Part shown: positions 37,150-46,927 of the stretch, piece by piece
How positions within the stretch are numbered: the first letter of the stretch is position 1
Layout: every line of letters begins with the position of its first letter
Source of the DNA: Wolbachia endosymbiont of Armadillidium arcangelii
Lineage (GTDB): Bacteria; Pseudomonadota; Alphaproteobacteria; Rickettsiales; Anaplasmataceae
Direction of reading: 5' to 3'
Assembly: GCF_040207875.1 (NCBI RefSeq)
Contig: NZ_CP157942.1
Span: forward strand, 930,001 to 994,000
Length of the DNA stretch: 64,000 bases
Made by a program: the position numbers and the translations under genes
The notes under the pieces: model-generated
The model's database searches: none
Told to the model about the DNA's origin: nothing
What the model saw: the letters and a program-made list of their open reading frames with translations, nothing else

Positions 37150-38736
37150 TTATATAATATCAAAGGAATTTTTGTCACCCTCTTGATAGTTTTTTAGCCC
37201 CTCTCCTCCTGAGTTACTCAGTGATTCTTGCATAGTTGTTTGATCAAGTTTAGTTGATAATTCATCTCCTCCTGAATTACTCAATGGTTCTGGCTCAGTT
37301 GTTTGATCAGATCCAAACAACCACGAAAAAAAGCCACCCAAAAATGATCCTATTAAAGAAAAAGGCTTCATAAGTATACTAAACAAATTACCAAAGAAAG
37401 AGCTCGACTGTTCTTCACTTGTTAATGATTCACTTCGTAGACTAACATCATTTTGTGTAGGTGCTGTATCAGTAGAACGTCCATTATCAGGCTTCACAGC
37501 TTCAATTTTTACATCATTTCTTTCTTCTGCACTGATCTCCTGTGGTTCTTCCTCTGGGTCCTGTTCTTGTATAACTGGCTGGACATTACCTTCTTGCCCA
37601 ACGTCTTCCTCTAGACCTCCTTCATTATCTGTCGATGGCTCATGAACTAAACTTTCATCAGCTTTTTCTACTGCTCTTTTTGATAGAGTTTTTATTTCCT
37701 CATCCTCAACTAAATCGAAAGGAGTCCATCCATCTGCATTTTTTATATTAACATCATTTCCTTCTTCTGCACTGATCTTCTGTGATTCTTCCTCTGGGTC
37801 TTGTTCTTGTATAACTGGCTGGACATTACCTTCTTGCCCAACATCTTCCTCTAGACCTCCTTCATTATCTATCGATGGCTCATGAACTAAACTTTCATCA
37901 GCTTTTTCTGCTGCTTTTTTTAATAGAGTTTTTATTTCCTCATTCTCAGCAAAATGTAAAGGAGTCAATCTTTTTGCATTTTTTATATTAACATCAATTC
38001 CATCTTTTCCTAATAGAGCCTCTACTACCTCTTTACTATTGCCTGCAGCAGCAAAATGTAAAGGAGTCAATCCATCTGTATTTTGTATATTAACATCAAT
38101 TCCATCTTTTCCTAATAGAGCCTCTACTACCTCTTTACTATTGCCTGCAGCAGCAAAATGTAAAGGAGTCAATCCATCTGTATTTTGTATATTAACATCA
38201 ATTCCATCTTTTCCTAATAGAGCCTCTACTACCTCTTTACTATTGCCTGCAGCAGCAAAATGTAAAGGAGTCAATCCATCTGTATTTTGTATATTAACAT
38301 CAATTCCATCTTTTCCTAATAGAGCCTCTACTACCTCTTTACTATTGCTTTCAGCAGCAAAATGTAAAGGAGTCAATCCTTTTGCATTTTTTATATTAAC
38401 ATCAATTCCATCTTTTTCTAATAGAGCCTCTGCTATCTCTTTACAATTTTTTTTAGCAGCAAAATGTAAAGGAGTCCATCCATCTGCATTTTGTATATTA
38501 ACATCAATTCCATCTTCTCCTAATAGAACCTCTGCCATCTTTACATAGCACTCTTTAGTAGCCAAATGTAAAGAAGCCATTTCATAGTCATCTTTTACAT
38601 TAACATCTGCTTTTATATTAACATCTACTCTTGTGTTTATTAGATCTTTTGCCTCATCAACTTCATTAGATTTAACAAGATAAAGTAATCTAGCACTAAG
38701 TAATTTAGCATTTACATCTCTGTTTAAATCACTCAT
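37150..38736 (-). CDS. Ankyrin-repeat protein with C-terminal hydrophobic segment
   Basis: The 528-residue protein has about seven ankyrin repeats in residues 45-285. Four are almost identical (33 residues, containing TDGLTPLHFAAAGNSKEVVE). Two copies of a acidic segment follow (DESLVHEPS...EDVGQEGNVQPVIQEQDPEEE). A strongly hydrophobic stretch lies near residues 446-474 (LFSILMKPFSLIGSFLGGFF). The repeats should bind proteins and the tail may insert in a membrane. It stands alone in the accessory region. A secreted effector is plausible, but no secretion signal can be shown. Confidence 0.85.
   Translation of the reverse strand: MSDLNRDVNAKLLSARLLYLVKSNEVDEAKDLINTRVDVNIKADVNVKDDYEMASLHLATKECYVKMAEVLLGEDGIDVNIQNADGWTPLHFAAKKNCKEIAEALLEKDGIDVNIKNAKGLTPLHFAAESNSKEVVEALLGKDGIDVNIQNTDGLTPLHFAAAGNSKEVVEALLGKDGIDVNIQNTDGLTPLHFAAAGNSKEVVEALLGKDGIDVNIQNTDGLTPLHFAAAGNSKEVVEALLGKDGIDVNIKNAKRLTPLHFAENEEIKTLLKKAAEKADESLVHEPSIDNEGGLEEDVGQEGNVQPVIQEQDPEEESQKISAEEGNDVNIKNADGWTPFDLVEDEEIKTLSKRAVEKADESLVHEPSTDNEGGLEEDVGQEGNVQPVIQEQDPEEEPQEISAEERNDVKIEAVKPDNGRSTDTAPTQNDVSLRSESLTSEEQSSSFFGNLFSILMKPFSLIGSFLGGFFSWLFGSDQTTEPEPLSNSGGDELSTKLDQTTMQESLSNSGGEGLKNYQEGDKNSFDII
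38022..38318 (-). repeat. Tandem 99-bp near-identical repeats (ankyrin units)
   Basis: Three consecutive 99-bp units are identical or nearly so, and further units on each side have diverged. Each encodes one 33-residue ankyrin repeat. Homogeneity at DNA level points to recent expansion by unequal exchange, so copy number may vary between strains. Confidence 0.85.
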
Positions 38737-39469
38737 TCCACACCTACTGTAAAATTATATTACTATGGCAAAGTTATTAATAATCCGTAAGCTATGGATA
38801 AAATTTTCTGGATTACAGCGTCACATGATAACTTATAGCCTTTCTTATAATTGACCTTGACAAGAAAAGGCAGAGGAAAAGTCAGGGATGTTTTTTGCAA
38901 AAGGGACAATATGAATCAGGGGAATTTTATTCTATTTAAAGCATAAAACTATTGTAAATCTCCATTGAGTACTTAATGCCCCTAACTTACCATATTAAAA
39001 ACAGAATTAAGATACAAGAAAATACAACTTTTTTTAAAACAGATTGATATTAACTTAACAGAAAATATTGCTAAAAATTTAAATAATACAACCATTTCCA
39101 GCGTTCAAAATCAAGGGCGGTGAGAATCTTTCGTTTTGGAATGTGTTGGTCTACCACGTGATACATTCGAACTTTTTAATATAGTAATTTTACTATACGC
39201 TAAAATCAGCTATATTAGCCTACTTCAGCCACATTTAGATATGAACTAATTTGCCTAACTTCGTTGCAAAAATTTCACACTTTTATTTGCACAACTCTGC
39301 TTCTATTTAAGTTGTTCTCACAAATATATGTACTATTTTTATGCTTTTTAAAAAAAGTACATAAATAAATTTTTTGTGGCACTACGAAATCAGTATTTTT
39401 CATAAACTTCAATATTACTTGAAAAATATTTGCTAAAATAGTAATGTAATAATATTTAGTGAGGTAAAA
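38737..39469. other. 733-bp intergenic region
   Basis: This lies between two divergent accessory genes and is AT-rich with no supportable gene. An IS630-like terminal sequence (TATAGCCTTTCTTATAATTG) is at 38834-38853. A TTGAAA at 39419-39424 may be a -35 box for the LRR gene, but its -10 box is poor. Confidence 0.4.
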
Positions 39470-41809
39470 ATGAATTTCAACGAGTTTATTGAAGGCAACG
39501 GATTATTTTTGAATGATAAAAAAGTAAATATCAAGGAATTGATAAGCTTTTTGCAAGAGAATAGAAACATCACACAACTTTCTCTCAAGAATTGTAATAT
39601 TGGTGACAAAGAAGCAAAAGCTTTAGCTAATCTTACAAACCTTACTGTACTTAATTTGGATAATAACAACATTGGTGATGAAGGAGCAAAAGCTTTAGTT
39701 AATCTTACAAAACTTACTGCACTTGGTTTGGCTTATAACAATATTGGTGATGAAGGAGCAAAAGCTTTAGCTAATCTTACAAAACTTACTGTACTTGATT
39801 TGTTTCATAACAACATTGGTAATGAAGGAACAAAAGCTTTAGCTAATCTTACAAAACTTACTAAGCTTGATTTGAGTCAGAACAGTATTGGTGCTAAAGG
39901 AGCAAAAGCTTTAGCTAATCTTACAAAACTTACTGTACTTGATTTGGCTTATAACAATATTGGTGATGAAGGAGCAAAAGCTTTAGTTAATCTTACAAAA
40001 CTTACTGCACTTGATTTGGCTTATAACAATATTAGTGATGAAGGAGCAAAAGCTTTAGCTGAATCTGAAAAATACTGGGAATTCATAGATAAACTTAGTA
40101 TAGATAATCAAGACAGCTCTATAGATTTTTGTAAAAAGCTGAAAGCATTATGGTCTCAAGCAAGAGCAAAATCTAACAATAATGTTGGCAAACTAGATGA
40201 AAACAGTGTAAAAAGGTTGTTTTTTGATCTTGCGCAACAAAATCATTGCGGAGAGAGAATAAAGCTTCTGCTGAATGATCCTGATAAATATCCTTTTCCA
40301 ATTAATTCAAGAGATGAGCAAGGACACGCACTATCTCATTTCTATACTTACTCCCCTGAGGTGTATGCTATGAGTAGTGAAGTAAAAAATAAACAAAGTG
40401 GGGCGTGTGCAAAACAAATAACAGATTGGGATTCACGGCCAAATGTTATTCCAGTTAGTGACGGCTTACACGCGAGTAATACTGATACCAATCCAAGCAA
40501 TTTTAACTCAAAGGAAGACTCGAACTCAAGCTATGATTTAGATAACTCTCTTCCTTTTTTAGAAGGAGATTCATCTTTAGTAGAAGAAGAAATACCATTG
40601 ACTGATGAAGAGAGTTTGTTAAATGACGAATTTCTTCAGAAGATGAATGATATAGCGGAGAAAAATAAACAAGAGTATGAGAAAATTACAAAAGAGAGTA
40701 TACAAAAGTATGAAGAATCTATAAAAGCTTGGTCAAAGAGTGCTCTAGAAGATATTGAAGGTGTAGTAAGTGAGTATATAAAAAGGGGAATAAAATTAAA
40801 CTCATATTGTGATGACAATAGAACAACTGTAGCGAACTTAGTATTTGAGAAAATACAAGATGTTCTTGACGATGTTACAGAAGTAACCTCTGGTAGATTT
40901 ATTTATTGTAGTGAAGATCTAGCAACAGATATATACAATATAAACATTATACAAAATATTGCTGAAGATGTACTATTGAAAGGCGGGAAAGTGAAGCGAT
41001 GTCTTTTCTACAACGATAGAATGTCACATGTGACTATGGGATTTGTTGTGAACTACAAAGAAGACGAGGGACAACAAGCAACTACGCAACTTATATTTGA
41101 CCATAAAACAAAGTTTGATGACTATCTTTCTGGTGAATGTAAAGAAATTAGAAGCCGGCTAGAAGAAGCTGCGCGTGAAAGCATTGTGAACAAAAACAAA
41201 CAAATTCAAGATGAGTTAGAAATAAACATAGATAATATATATTCTTATATAAAGTATCCACAAGGTAGTATTGTTGAGACTGTAAAAATTACAAATGAAT
41301 TGGAGGTAGAACCTCTAGAATTAAAAGTCTGCACGTTAAAAATAGGAGGAAGTATAGTAAGAATTGACATTAAAGGGGAAAACAGAAATTACACTGACAT
41401 TACAGGTAGTGACGGTATAGTGTTAACTTTCTACACCAGCTTGGGGGAGTTAGAAGTTGAATTATATCTTGATGAGGAGGATGAAAATTTCATAGGGGTA
41501 AAAGTAAGAGATCAAGAAAAGTTAGGGAAATTGAAAAGCTGTAACGAAAAAATAGGGGAAAATTGCTTCCTTGGTGGATTATTAGTTAATGAAGCCATAA
41601 AACAAGGGTCTTTTGAACGATCTAGAAAATTTTGTCAGTCTTCTGAAAGAGTTAGCTCATCTAAAAAAATTGAAGAGGGAGTCTTGGAAGCAGTAAAAGA
41701 TTTAGAGTATGGCGATATAGTGAACTCTTCGTCAAATTCCTGTAGAGAAGGCTATGCAGAAAACCAGGGTGCTAGTATGAACTCAAGTCGCTCAGTGCAG
41801 CGTGGATAG
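39470..41809 (+). CDS. Leucine-rich-repeat protein with coiled coil and shared C-terminal domain
   Basis: The 779-residue protein has about six ribonuclease-inhibitor-type leucine-rich repeats of 28 residues in positions 30-205 (GDEGAKALANLTKLTVLDLAYNNI). Next come a helical segment, an acidic linker, a coiled coil near 385-430 (NDIAEKNKQEYEKITKES) and a mixed region. The C-terminal domain near 620-725 (NYTDITGSDGIVLTFYTSLG, then EKIGENCFLGGLLVNEAIKQGSFE) is shared with the protein at 25537-26673. LRRs of this kind are eukaryote-like protein binders. GTGAGGT precedes the ATG. A host-directed effector is the likely class. Confidence 0.85.
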   Translation: MNFNEFIEGNGLFLNDKKVNIKELISFLQENRNITQLSLKNCNIGDKEAKALANLTNLTVLNLDNNNIGDEGAKALVNLTKLTALGLAYNNIGDEGAKALANLTKLTVLDLFHNNIGNEGTKALANLTKLTKLDLSQNSIGAKGAKALANLTKLTVLDLAYNNIGDEGAKALVNLTKLTALDLAYNNISDEGAKALAESEKYWEFIDKLSIDNQDSSIDFCKKLKALWSQARAKSNNNVGKLDENSVKRLFFDLAQQNHCGERIKLLLNDPDKYPFPINSRDEQGHALSHFYTYSPEVYAMSSEVKNKQSGACAKQITDWDSRPNVIPVSDGLHASNTDTNPSNFNSKEDSNSSYDLDNSLPFLEGDSSLVEEEIPLTDEESLLNDEFLQKMNDIAEKNKQEYEKITKESIQKYEESIKAWSKSALEDIEGVVSEYIKRGIKLNSYCDDNRTTVANLVFEKIQDVLDDVTEVTSGRFIYCSEDLATDIYNINIIQNIAEDVLLKGGKVKRCLFYNDRMSHVTMGFVVNYKEDEGQQATTQLIFDHKTKFDDYLSGECKEIRSRLEEAARESIVNKNKQIQDELEINIDNIYSYIKYPQGSIVETVKITNELEVEPLELKVCTLKIGGSIVRIDIKGENRNYTDITGSDGIVLTFYTSLGELEVELYLDEEDENFIGVKVRDQEKLGKLKSCNEKIGENCFLGGLLVNEAIKQGSFERSRKFCQSSERVSSSKKIEEGVLEAVKDLEYGDIVNSSSNSCREGYAENQGASMNSSRSVQRG
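39600..40060 (+). repeat. 84-bp tandem repeats encoding LRR units
   Basis: Successive 84-bp units share GGAGCAAAAGCTTTAG and AATCTTACAAAACTTACT at fixed spacing. There are about five to six units. DNA-level similarity is high, indicating recent duplication. Confidence 0.8.
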
Positions 41810-41879
41810 GAGTTTAAGTACCTCGGTGTTAAGATAACAGATTTTTTAGGCAAGGTCAAGGGTTATAAATTACCTTTCT

Positions 41880-42278
41880 TCAAGCGCCGATTTTCGAGAT
41901 TACAATTTTATTTACCTCTTGTGAGTAGCTCTCTACAGTTGGAGTTACATTAAATTCTACTATGTTTTTATCCAAAGTTACATCATTTACCACATAGTCA
42001 GAATTCAAAAGATCACTATAATAGCTTCCGCTTCTCCAGCTACCCTCTGATATTTGCAAATACTCTTTGTCTAGCCACATAAGAGATTCTCTCTCATGAT
42101 CTTTATGAAAAAATGATAAATTTTCATCTTCATTTCCACACGGGTGAAGCGCCAGCGAGTATAAGTAAAAATCATCTTTAATATGCTGACCATCTTTATT
42201 ATATTTGTGTACTTCATAATAAGAGTTATCATCAACAAATTCTGAATCATTATTGAAAAAATCTATAAAGTCTGTCAT
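41880..42278 (-). CDS. Unrecognised small acidic protein
   Basis: The 132-residue product is rich in Asp, Glu, Tyr and Ser (FIDFFNNDSEFVDDNSYYEV) and has no motif I recognise. It converges with the LRR gene and lies 239 bases downstream of the recombinase gene, which runs the same way. The phage attachment site of WO integrases is often near this position. An anti-restriction-like DNA mimic is possible on composition but is only a guess. Confidence 0.55.
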   Translation of the reverse strand: MTDFIDFFNNDSEFVDDNSYYEVHKYNKDGQHIKDDFYLYSLALHPCGNEDENLSFFHKDHERESLMWLDKEYLQISEGSWRSGSYYSDLLNSDYVVNDVTLDKNIVEFNVTPTVESYSQEVNKIVISKIGA

Positions 42279-42517
42279 AATGTTAGCCTCTTTTATTAAT
42301 AAATTACTAATAGTATAACTAATACTTTTATATAAGTCAATATAAGTTAATTTATTAACTAAAGTTTTGGACTAAACTCGCAAGTAACCTGTCATTCCTT
42401 ACTGGGAAGATTTTCCTGCTTTTAACTATTTGTTAATATGTATCAAGATCTTCGCTATTTTATGTTAATATCCTTACATATTTGAGTATAAGTTTCTGTG
42501 AGCATTATTTATAAACG

Positions 42518-44002
42518 TTACAACACTAATCCATAAAACTTCTCTAATTGCTCGCTCCACAACATCGGTATTTCCCTCAAGTCAGCTAGCCTCAAATCTC
42601 TTGGTTGCCTCCCATTTACTATGTCCTCTTTAATTTTTGGTGCTAAATAGTTCAACCTCAAGATTTGCTGTATACGTCTTGTACCTATACTAATTTTGGC
42701 ACTTAGCTCCTTCACACTTCTATATTTTCCTTCTTCTAGTTGCCGTTTCCACAAATGAGCTCTTACCACTGCTTTAAGTAGTACATTATTTGTTTTACCT
42801 TCTGGCTCTACTACTGTGCATTTATTTCCCTTCTTCTTTGTTGGTATAAATTTTTCCTCTGATTCAGAATGCACCTCTATTCCATCTTCTCTTACCATTA
42901 CTCCCTTTATTAACTTTTTCACTACTTCTTTTTGCTTTCCAAAACTTAAATTTTTCCATTCTTCTGCTTTTTCTCCCCATTTTTCATATAGCTGCTCTGC
43001 TTTCTTCATTACTTCTTTTTCTACTTCTCCTGCTACTATTGTTCGATTTATTGATTCACAATTTTTTCCTCTTAAATGGTTATTACATATATAATATCGG
43101 TACCTTTTATTCTCTTTTTTTGAGTATGTCAGCGTCATATTTACATCACAGCTCTTGCACTTTATTATCCCCTTTAGTAGCGCTTCCTCATATTTTGCTT
43201 TTCTATATGGCTGATTCTTTATTAATTCTTGCGCTTTTTGCCATTTTTCTTGTTCTATTATTGCCTCATGCTTCCCTTCATATTGCTTCTCATAATGTCT
43301 GATTTTTCCCATATATATTGGATTTGTTATTATTCTTCTCACCGTCGCTTTTTTAAAGATATCTGCTTTCGTTCTGTAACCTTGACTATTTAGCTCCCTT
43401 GCCAATTCTGCCATTGATTTTAGCTCCACATATCTTTCAAATATGTGCCCTACTATTTTCGCTTCTTTTTCATTTATTATTAACTCTTTATCTTTCACAT
43501 CATATCCCAGCGGTAAAGTTCCTCCCATCCACAATCCTTGCTCTTTTGATGTTGCTATTTTATTTTTTACTCTCTCTACTATCATCTCTCTTTCTAGTTG
43601 TGCTGCTCCTGATAATACCGTTTGTACGAACTTTCCCATTGGCGTATTATTGTCAAATATCTGCGTTACTGCTACAAAATTTACTCTATGCCTTCTAAAA
43701 AATGACGTTACTTCTATGCTGTCTTTTGTTTCTCTTGATAACCTATCTAGTGTATATACTACTACACAATCTACTTCTCCTTTTTTTACATCTTCAAACA
43801 ACTCCTTTATCGCTGGTCTTTCTAAATTTTTTCCTGAATATCCTCCATCATCGTGCCTTTTTGCCAATATCACCCAGCCTTCTTTGCTCTTTATATATTT
43901 CTCACATGCTACTCGCTGTGCATCAAGACTGTTAAACTTTTGTTCTAGCCCATCCTCATTTGATTTTCTCGTATATATCGCACACCTTACTTCTTTTAGC
44001 AT
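42518..44002 (-). CDS. Large serine recombinase (phage WO integrase)
   Basis: An ATG at 44041 would overlap the DUF2924 gene. I take the ATG at 44002, preceded by GAAGAG, giving about 494 residues. The N-terminal resolvase domain has the catalytic Ser in AIYTRKSNEDG and the conserved VVYTLDRLSRETKD. A recombinase domain follows (LPLGYDVKDKELIINEKEA). Next is a zinc ribbon with C-x2-C and a later pair of Cys (IKCKSCDVNMTL, then YICNNHLRGKNC). A C-terminal coiled coil and HTH-like region end it. It integrates and excises the phage by att-site recombination. The frame is intact. Confidence 0.92.
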   Translation of the reverse strand: MLKEVRCAIYTRKSNEDGLEQKFNSLDAQRVACEKYIKSKEGWVILAKRHDDGGYSGKNLERPAIKELFEDVKKGEVDCVVVYTLDRLSRETKDSIEVTSFFRRHRVNFVAVTQIFDNNTPMGKFVQTVLSGAAQLEREMIVERVKNKIATSKEQGLWMGGTLPLGYDVKDKELIINEKEAKIVGHIFERYVELKSMAELARELNSQGYRTKADIFKKATVRRIITNPIYMGKIRHYEKQYEGKHEAIIEQEKWQKAQELIKNQPYRKAKYEEALLKGIIKCKSCDVNMTLTYSKKENKRYRYYICNNHLRGKNCESINRTIVAGEVEKEVMKKAEQLYEKWGEKAEEWKNLSFGKQKEVVKKLIKGVMVREDGIEVHSESEEKFIPTKKKGNKCTVVEPEGKTNNVLLKAVVRAHLWKRQLEEGKYRSVKELSAKISIGTRRIQQILRLNYLAPKIKEDIVNGRQPRDLRLADLREIPMLWSEQLEKFYGLVL

Positions 44003-44012
44003 TTTATTCTCT

Positions 44013-44444
44013 TCAATTTTCACTTTTATCACGCATCCCAAATAATAAAGGTCCGTTGTAGCTCATTCCCATTATTCTCCCTGCTACTGCTGACAATGAC
44101 GTATAAAACTCTTCTTTATAGATTAAACCCTTATCTGTTACCATTACTGCATGCGTCTCTTCACCTCTCTCTAATATTAATTCTGTCCCTTCTATTGGTA
44201 ATTTATCGCTACTTATTCTTTTTCCCTTCTCTAGCCGATCTGCCAGATACTCTAGTCTTTTTGCTCCTTTTCTTGACATTTCTCCATACGCTTTTTCCTG
44301 CATTCTATAAGCTAATCTCGGTATCAGATATTTCTTTGAGTATCTAGGCGCTTCTTCCCCAAATACCTTCTTCCATATTTTTCTCAGTTCATCCAAAGGT
44401 TTTCTCTCTAAATTCATTACTTTCTTTTCTGTTTCTTTCTCCAT
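44013..44444 (-). CDS. DUF2924 protein
   Basis: The 143-residue protein fits DUF2924: PLDELRKIWKKVFGEEAP near the start, then LIPRLAYRMQEKAYG and a final TSLSAVAGRIMG. The family regularly accompanies large serine recombinases in prophages, which suggests a helper or directionality role, though this is unproven. It lies immediately upstream of the recombinase and downstream of two ankyrin genes, all in one leftward unit. Confidence 0.85.
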   Translation of the reverse strand: MEKETEKKVMNLERKPLDELRKIWKKVFGEEAPRYSKKYLIPRLAYRMQEKAYGEMSRKGAKRLEYLADRLEKGKRISSDKLPIEGTELILERGEETHAVMVTDKGLIYKEEFYTSLSAVAGRIMGMSYNGPLLFGMRDKSEN

Positions 44445-44448
44445 ATTT

Positions 44449-44892
44449 TTAGCCCTTCATAAATAACTTTTCAATTCTGTCTGTTTCTTTCTTTAATACC
44501 TCGGTTACTTCTTTACTATAATCCATCGCTGTCATTCCAAATTTATCCGCTTGCTCTATTTCTCCTCCAGCTTTCACTAGCTCCTCCACTATTTCTTTTT
44601 CACCTACCATACATGCAAGGTGCAGCGGTGTGCATTTATTTCCATATTCCTCAGCATTTACATTCCCTCCTGATTTTATCAATTCCCTCACGATTTCTAG
44701 ACGTTTCTCCGTTACCGCTAGGTGCAGTGCTGTGTGTCCTTCTACATCTGCTGCATTCACATTCGCTCCTTTTTCAACTAATACCCTCACTGTTTTTGCG
44801 TCTACTGCATAATGCAGAGCTGTTCTGTCTCTTTCATAAATATTTTTAAACGAGTTCTCTAATAGTGACTCCTCTTTTTCTTTTTTACTCAT
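44449..44892 (-). CDS. Ankyrin-repeat protein of the WO core
   Basis: The 147-residue product has about four ankyrin repeats (RTALHYAVDAKTVRVLVEKGA, then HTALHLAVTEKRLEIVRELI). It ends only 4 bases before the DUF2924 start, so the genes are co-transcribed. Ankyrin genes at this position between baseplate and recombinase are typical of WO. It has no signal peptide or membrane segment. The binding partner is unknown. Confidence 0.85.
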   Translation of the reverse strand: MSKKEKEESLLENSFKNIYERDRTALHYAVDAKTVRVLVEKGANVNAADVEGHTALHLAVTEKRLEIVRELIKSGGNVNAEEYGNKCTPLHLACMVGEKEIVEELVKAGGEIEQADKFGMTAMDYSKEVTEVLKKETDRIEKLFMKG

Positions 44893-44917
44893 AATCTACC
44901 TCACCTTTTCTTTAAAC

Positions 44918-45643
44918 CTAAGCCTTCCTTCTCACCACCTCATCTATCATTTCATTCACTTGGCTGATTATCTTGCTTGCTAAATTTTGACATTCTTTCT
45001 TTATTAGCGATTTGTCTCTCTTCCTTATTTCTTCTATCTCTATTATTTTTAACTCTGGTAAATAACTCCCATTCAACATGTCTGCTATTTCTCCCACTAG
45101 CCTCTCTATTCCATAGCACGTCAGTTCTCTACTTTTTGTTACTCCACCTTTTTCTCTTAAAAATTTACTTGCCTTTTCACTTTCTTTGCTATCACATAGA
45201 CGATACTTTTCACTTTCCCAGATGTAATACATTGGTGTTGCACCATATTTATTCAGTTGATTAACTTCAGCTCCGGCCTTCACTAGCTCTTTTATTATTT
45301 CAACTCCTCCTATTTTGCACGCAGAGTGGAGTGGCGTACATCCACTGACATATTGAGTGGCGTTTACTTCTGCTCCTTCTCTTAGCAGCACTTTTACATT
45401 TTCTAAACTTTTTGCGAATACTGCACAGTGCAGAGGTGTATAACCATTTTTGTCTCTTGCATTAACCTCTGCTCCTTTTTTTATTAATAATCTCACTGTT
45501 TTGTAATCAGAGATTTCTACTGCTTGATGCAAGATCGTCTCTCCTTCTTCATTTCTTTTATTAATATCGTTACTTGATACTTCTTTAAAAAACTTACTCT
45601 TGCTAAAACTCATTTCATACCTCACAAACCTAGCGCCAGACAA
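44918..45643 (-). CDS. Ankyrin-repeat protein with helical C-terminus
   Basis: The 241-residue product has four ankyrin repeats in residues 30-150 (YTPLHCAVFAKSLENVKVLL). A charged helical tail follows (IEEIRKRDKSLIKKECQNLA). It is the first gene after the baseplate block in the direction of transcription, 129 bases from gpI, and so may have its own promoter. The pair of ankyrin genes seems to be a local duplication that later diverged. Confidence 0.85.
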   Translation of the reverse strand: MSGARFVRYEMSFSKSKFFKEVSSNDINKRNEEGETILHQAVEISDYKTVRLLIKKGAEVNARDKNGYTPLHCAVFAKSLENVKVLLREGAEVNATQYVSGCTPLHSACKIGGVEIIKELVKAGAEVNQLNKYGATPMYYIWESEKYRLCDSKESEKASKFLREKGGVTKSRELTCYGIERLVGEIADMLNGSYLPELKIIEIEEIRKRDKSLIKKECQNLASKIISQVNEMIDEVVRRKA

Positions 45644-45772
45644 ATTTCTTATATTTACCTGCTGCTATTCAAGTCATGTCCTTTTTAGCATGAAAAAGCA
45701 AGCCTTTTTCTTTTTATTTCATACACTTTTACCTATTATTAATATAATATATGAGTATCTAAATATAAGTAC

Positions 45773-46927
45773 TTAACTTATTAGAGATATTATTCGACTA
45801 TCTTTCCAACTTCTGTGCAAATGTCGATGTTCATGCCACTTCAGTACTCCCGGGTAAAATACTAAAATGTGCTTTTCTAATTCGTGTATTGAGTCTTTTT
45901 GCTCTAAATCATTTTTATAGTAAACGTTGTGTTCTGCTAAAACATATTTTCTGACCTTCTGATCTGTATAATTTTCTACTTTATAGTTGTGAGTAACGCT
46001 AAACCTTTCTAAAATTGGCTTGTGTTTTAAACTCCAATGTTGCCCTGAAAGTTTATCGTTTCCCAATACAAATTTATTTCCTTCTTCTTCTATGCTACCA
46101 ACCGGAAAGCACGCATTTGTTTCTCCTAAGTTCCAACTGTCCGATAATATAACTTGCGCTTTCGCAAACTTTATTGCTGGTAATAAACTCTGTGGTAATG
46201 GATATAGTGCTTTTAAGTTGTACCACAAATGATCTCTTTCATAGATGCCTTTGTAATCCTTTATGTGAGGCTCGGTTTCTCCAAGGATTGCTACATCTAG
46301 GCGATATATATCATTGCTTAAAGCTCGTTCATAATGATCGCGTAGATAGTTTTCTATAATCCTAATAACTGGACCACTAGACCTGAAAAAATTTACTCTT
46401 CCAAATGATAACACTGGTCCATCTTTTTCTATTTTTACCCCTGAATAATCAGAAAGAAGATCTCCAAATAAACTCTCATCCAATATAAATCTCTGCGCAT
46501 TATAATAATCGTTAAAAATCCTCATCAATCTGGATCTTACAGGCAGTGATAGTTTTGCCAGCTCTACTACTGCATCTACGAAGAAGTCATTTGGTACCTC
46601 TTTTATCCCTACTTGCAACTCAAAAAAGTGTTTACCGGGTGGTTCTTCGATGATTGTAATGTCTTCTATATTTGCCCACTTGAGTGCTATTTTAAGTGAT
46701 TTAGGTGTTCCTCGCAGTCTTTGAAATTTTACTCCTTCTACTACGGCTTTTCTTCTATCTTTTACCCAACGCAGTATCTCTTCTAAACCATATTCTTCTA
46801 TTATCCACGGCAATGTTTCTTCTTTAAGACTAAACTTAAATCCTCTGATACAGTTTGGATCTACTTTATAATCTATCACATCTACCAGCGCTCTTTCCTG
46901 CTTTGTTGCATTTGGTGGCAATAACAT
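45773..46927 (-). CDS. Phage tail protein I (baseplate)
   Basis: This 384-residue protein starts MLLPPNATKQERALVDVIDY. The first 190 residues fit P2 gpI (PWIIEEYGLEEILRWVKD, then RGTPKSLKIALKWA). The remainder is a WO-specific extension rich in Trp, His and Tyr that may act as a spike or fibre joint, making it about twice the P2 length. Its start overlaps the stop of J by one base. It is the last of the V-PAAR-W-J-I baseplate block. Confidence 0.88.
   Translation of the reverse strand: MLLPPNATKQERALVDVIDYKVDPNCIRGFKFSLKEETLPWIIEEYGLEEILRWVKDRRKAVVEGVKFQRLRGTPKSLKIALKWANIEDITIIEEPPGKHFFELQVGIKEVPNDFFVDAVVELAKLSLPVRSRLMRIFNDYYNAQRFILDESLFGDLLSDYSGVKIEKDGPVLSFGRVNFFRSSGPVIRIIENYLRDHYERALSNDIYRLDVAILGETEPHIKDYKGIYERDHLWYNLKALYPLPQSLLPAIKFAKAQVILSDSWNLGETNACFPVGSIEEEGNKFVLGNDKLSGQHWSLKHKPILERFSVTHNYKVENYTDQKVRKYVLAEHNVYYKNDLEQKDSIHELEKHILVFYPGVLKWHEHRHLHRSWKDSRIISLIS

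Noticed and set aside
37986..38380. CRISPR array
   Set aside because: The regular 99-bp units are contiguous, without spacers, and encode ankyrin repeats in frame.
38039..38548. 169-residue plus-strand open frame over the ankyrin gene
   Set aside because: It is a shadow created by the 99-bp repeats, has no ribosome site and gives a Cys/Pro-rich repetitive product.
39600..40060. CRISPR or minisatellite
   Set aside because: The 84-bp period is a multiple of three and encodes 28-residue leucine-rich repeats in an open frame.
42279..42517. Phage attachment site (attP/attL)
   Set aside because: The position next to the integrase is suitable, but no repeat or core matching another place in the window was found, so it is not called.
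43443..44045. 200-residue plus-strand open frame opposite the recombinase
   Set aside because: It is antisense to a well conserved serine recombinase and shows no family resemblance.
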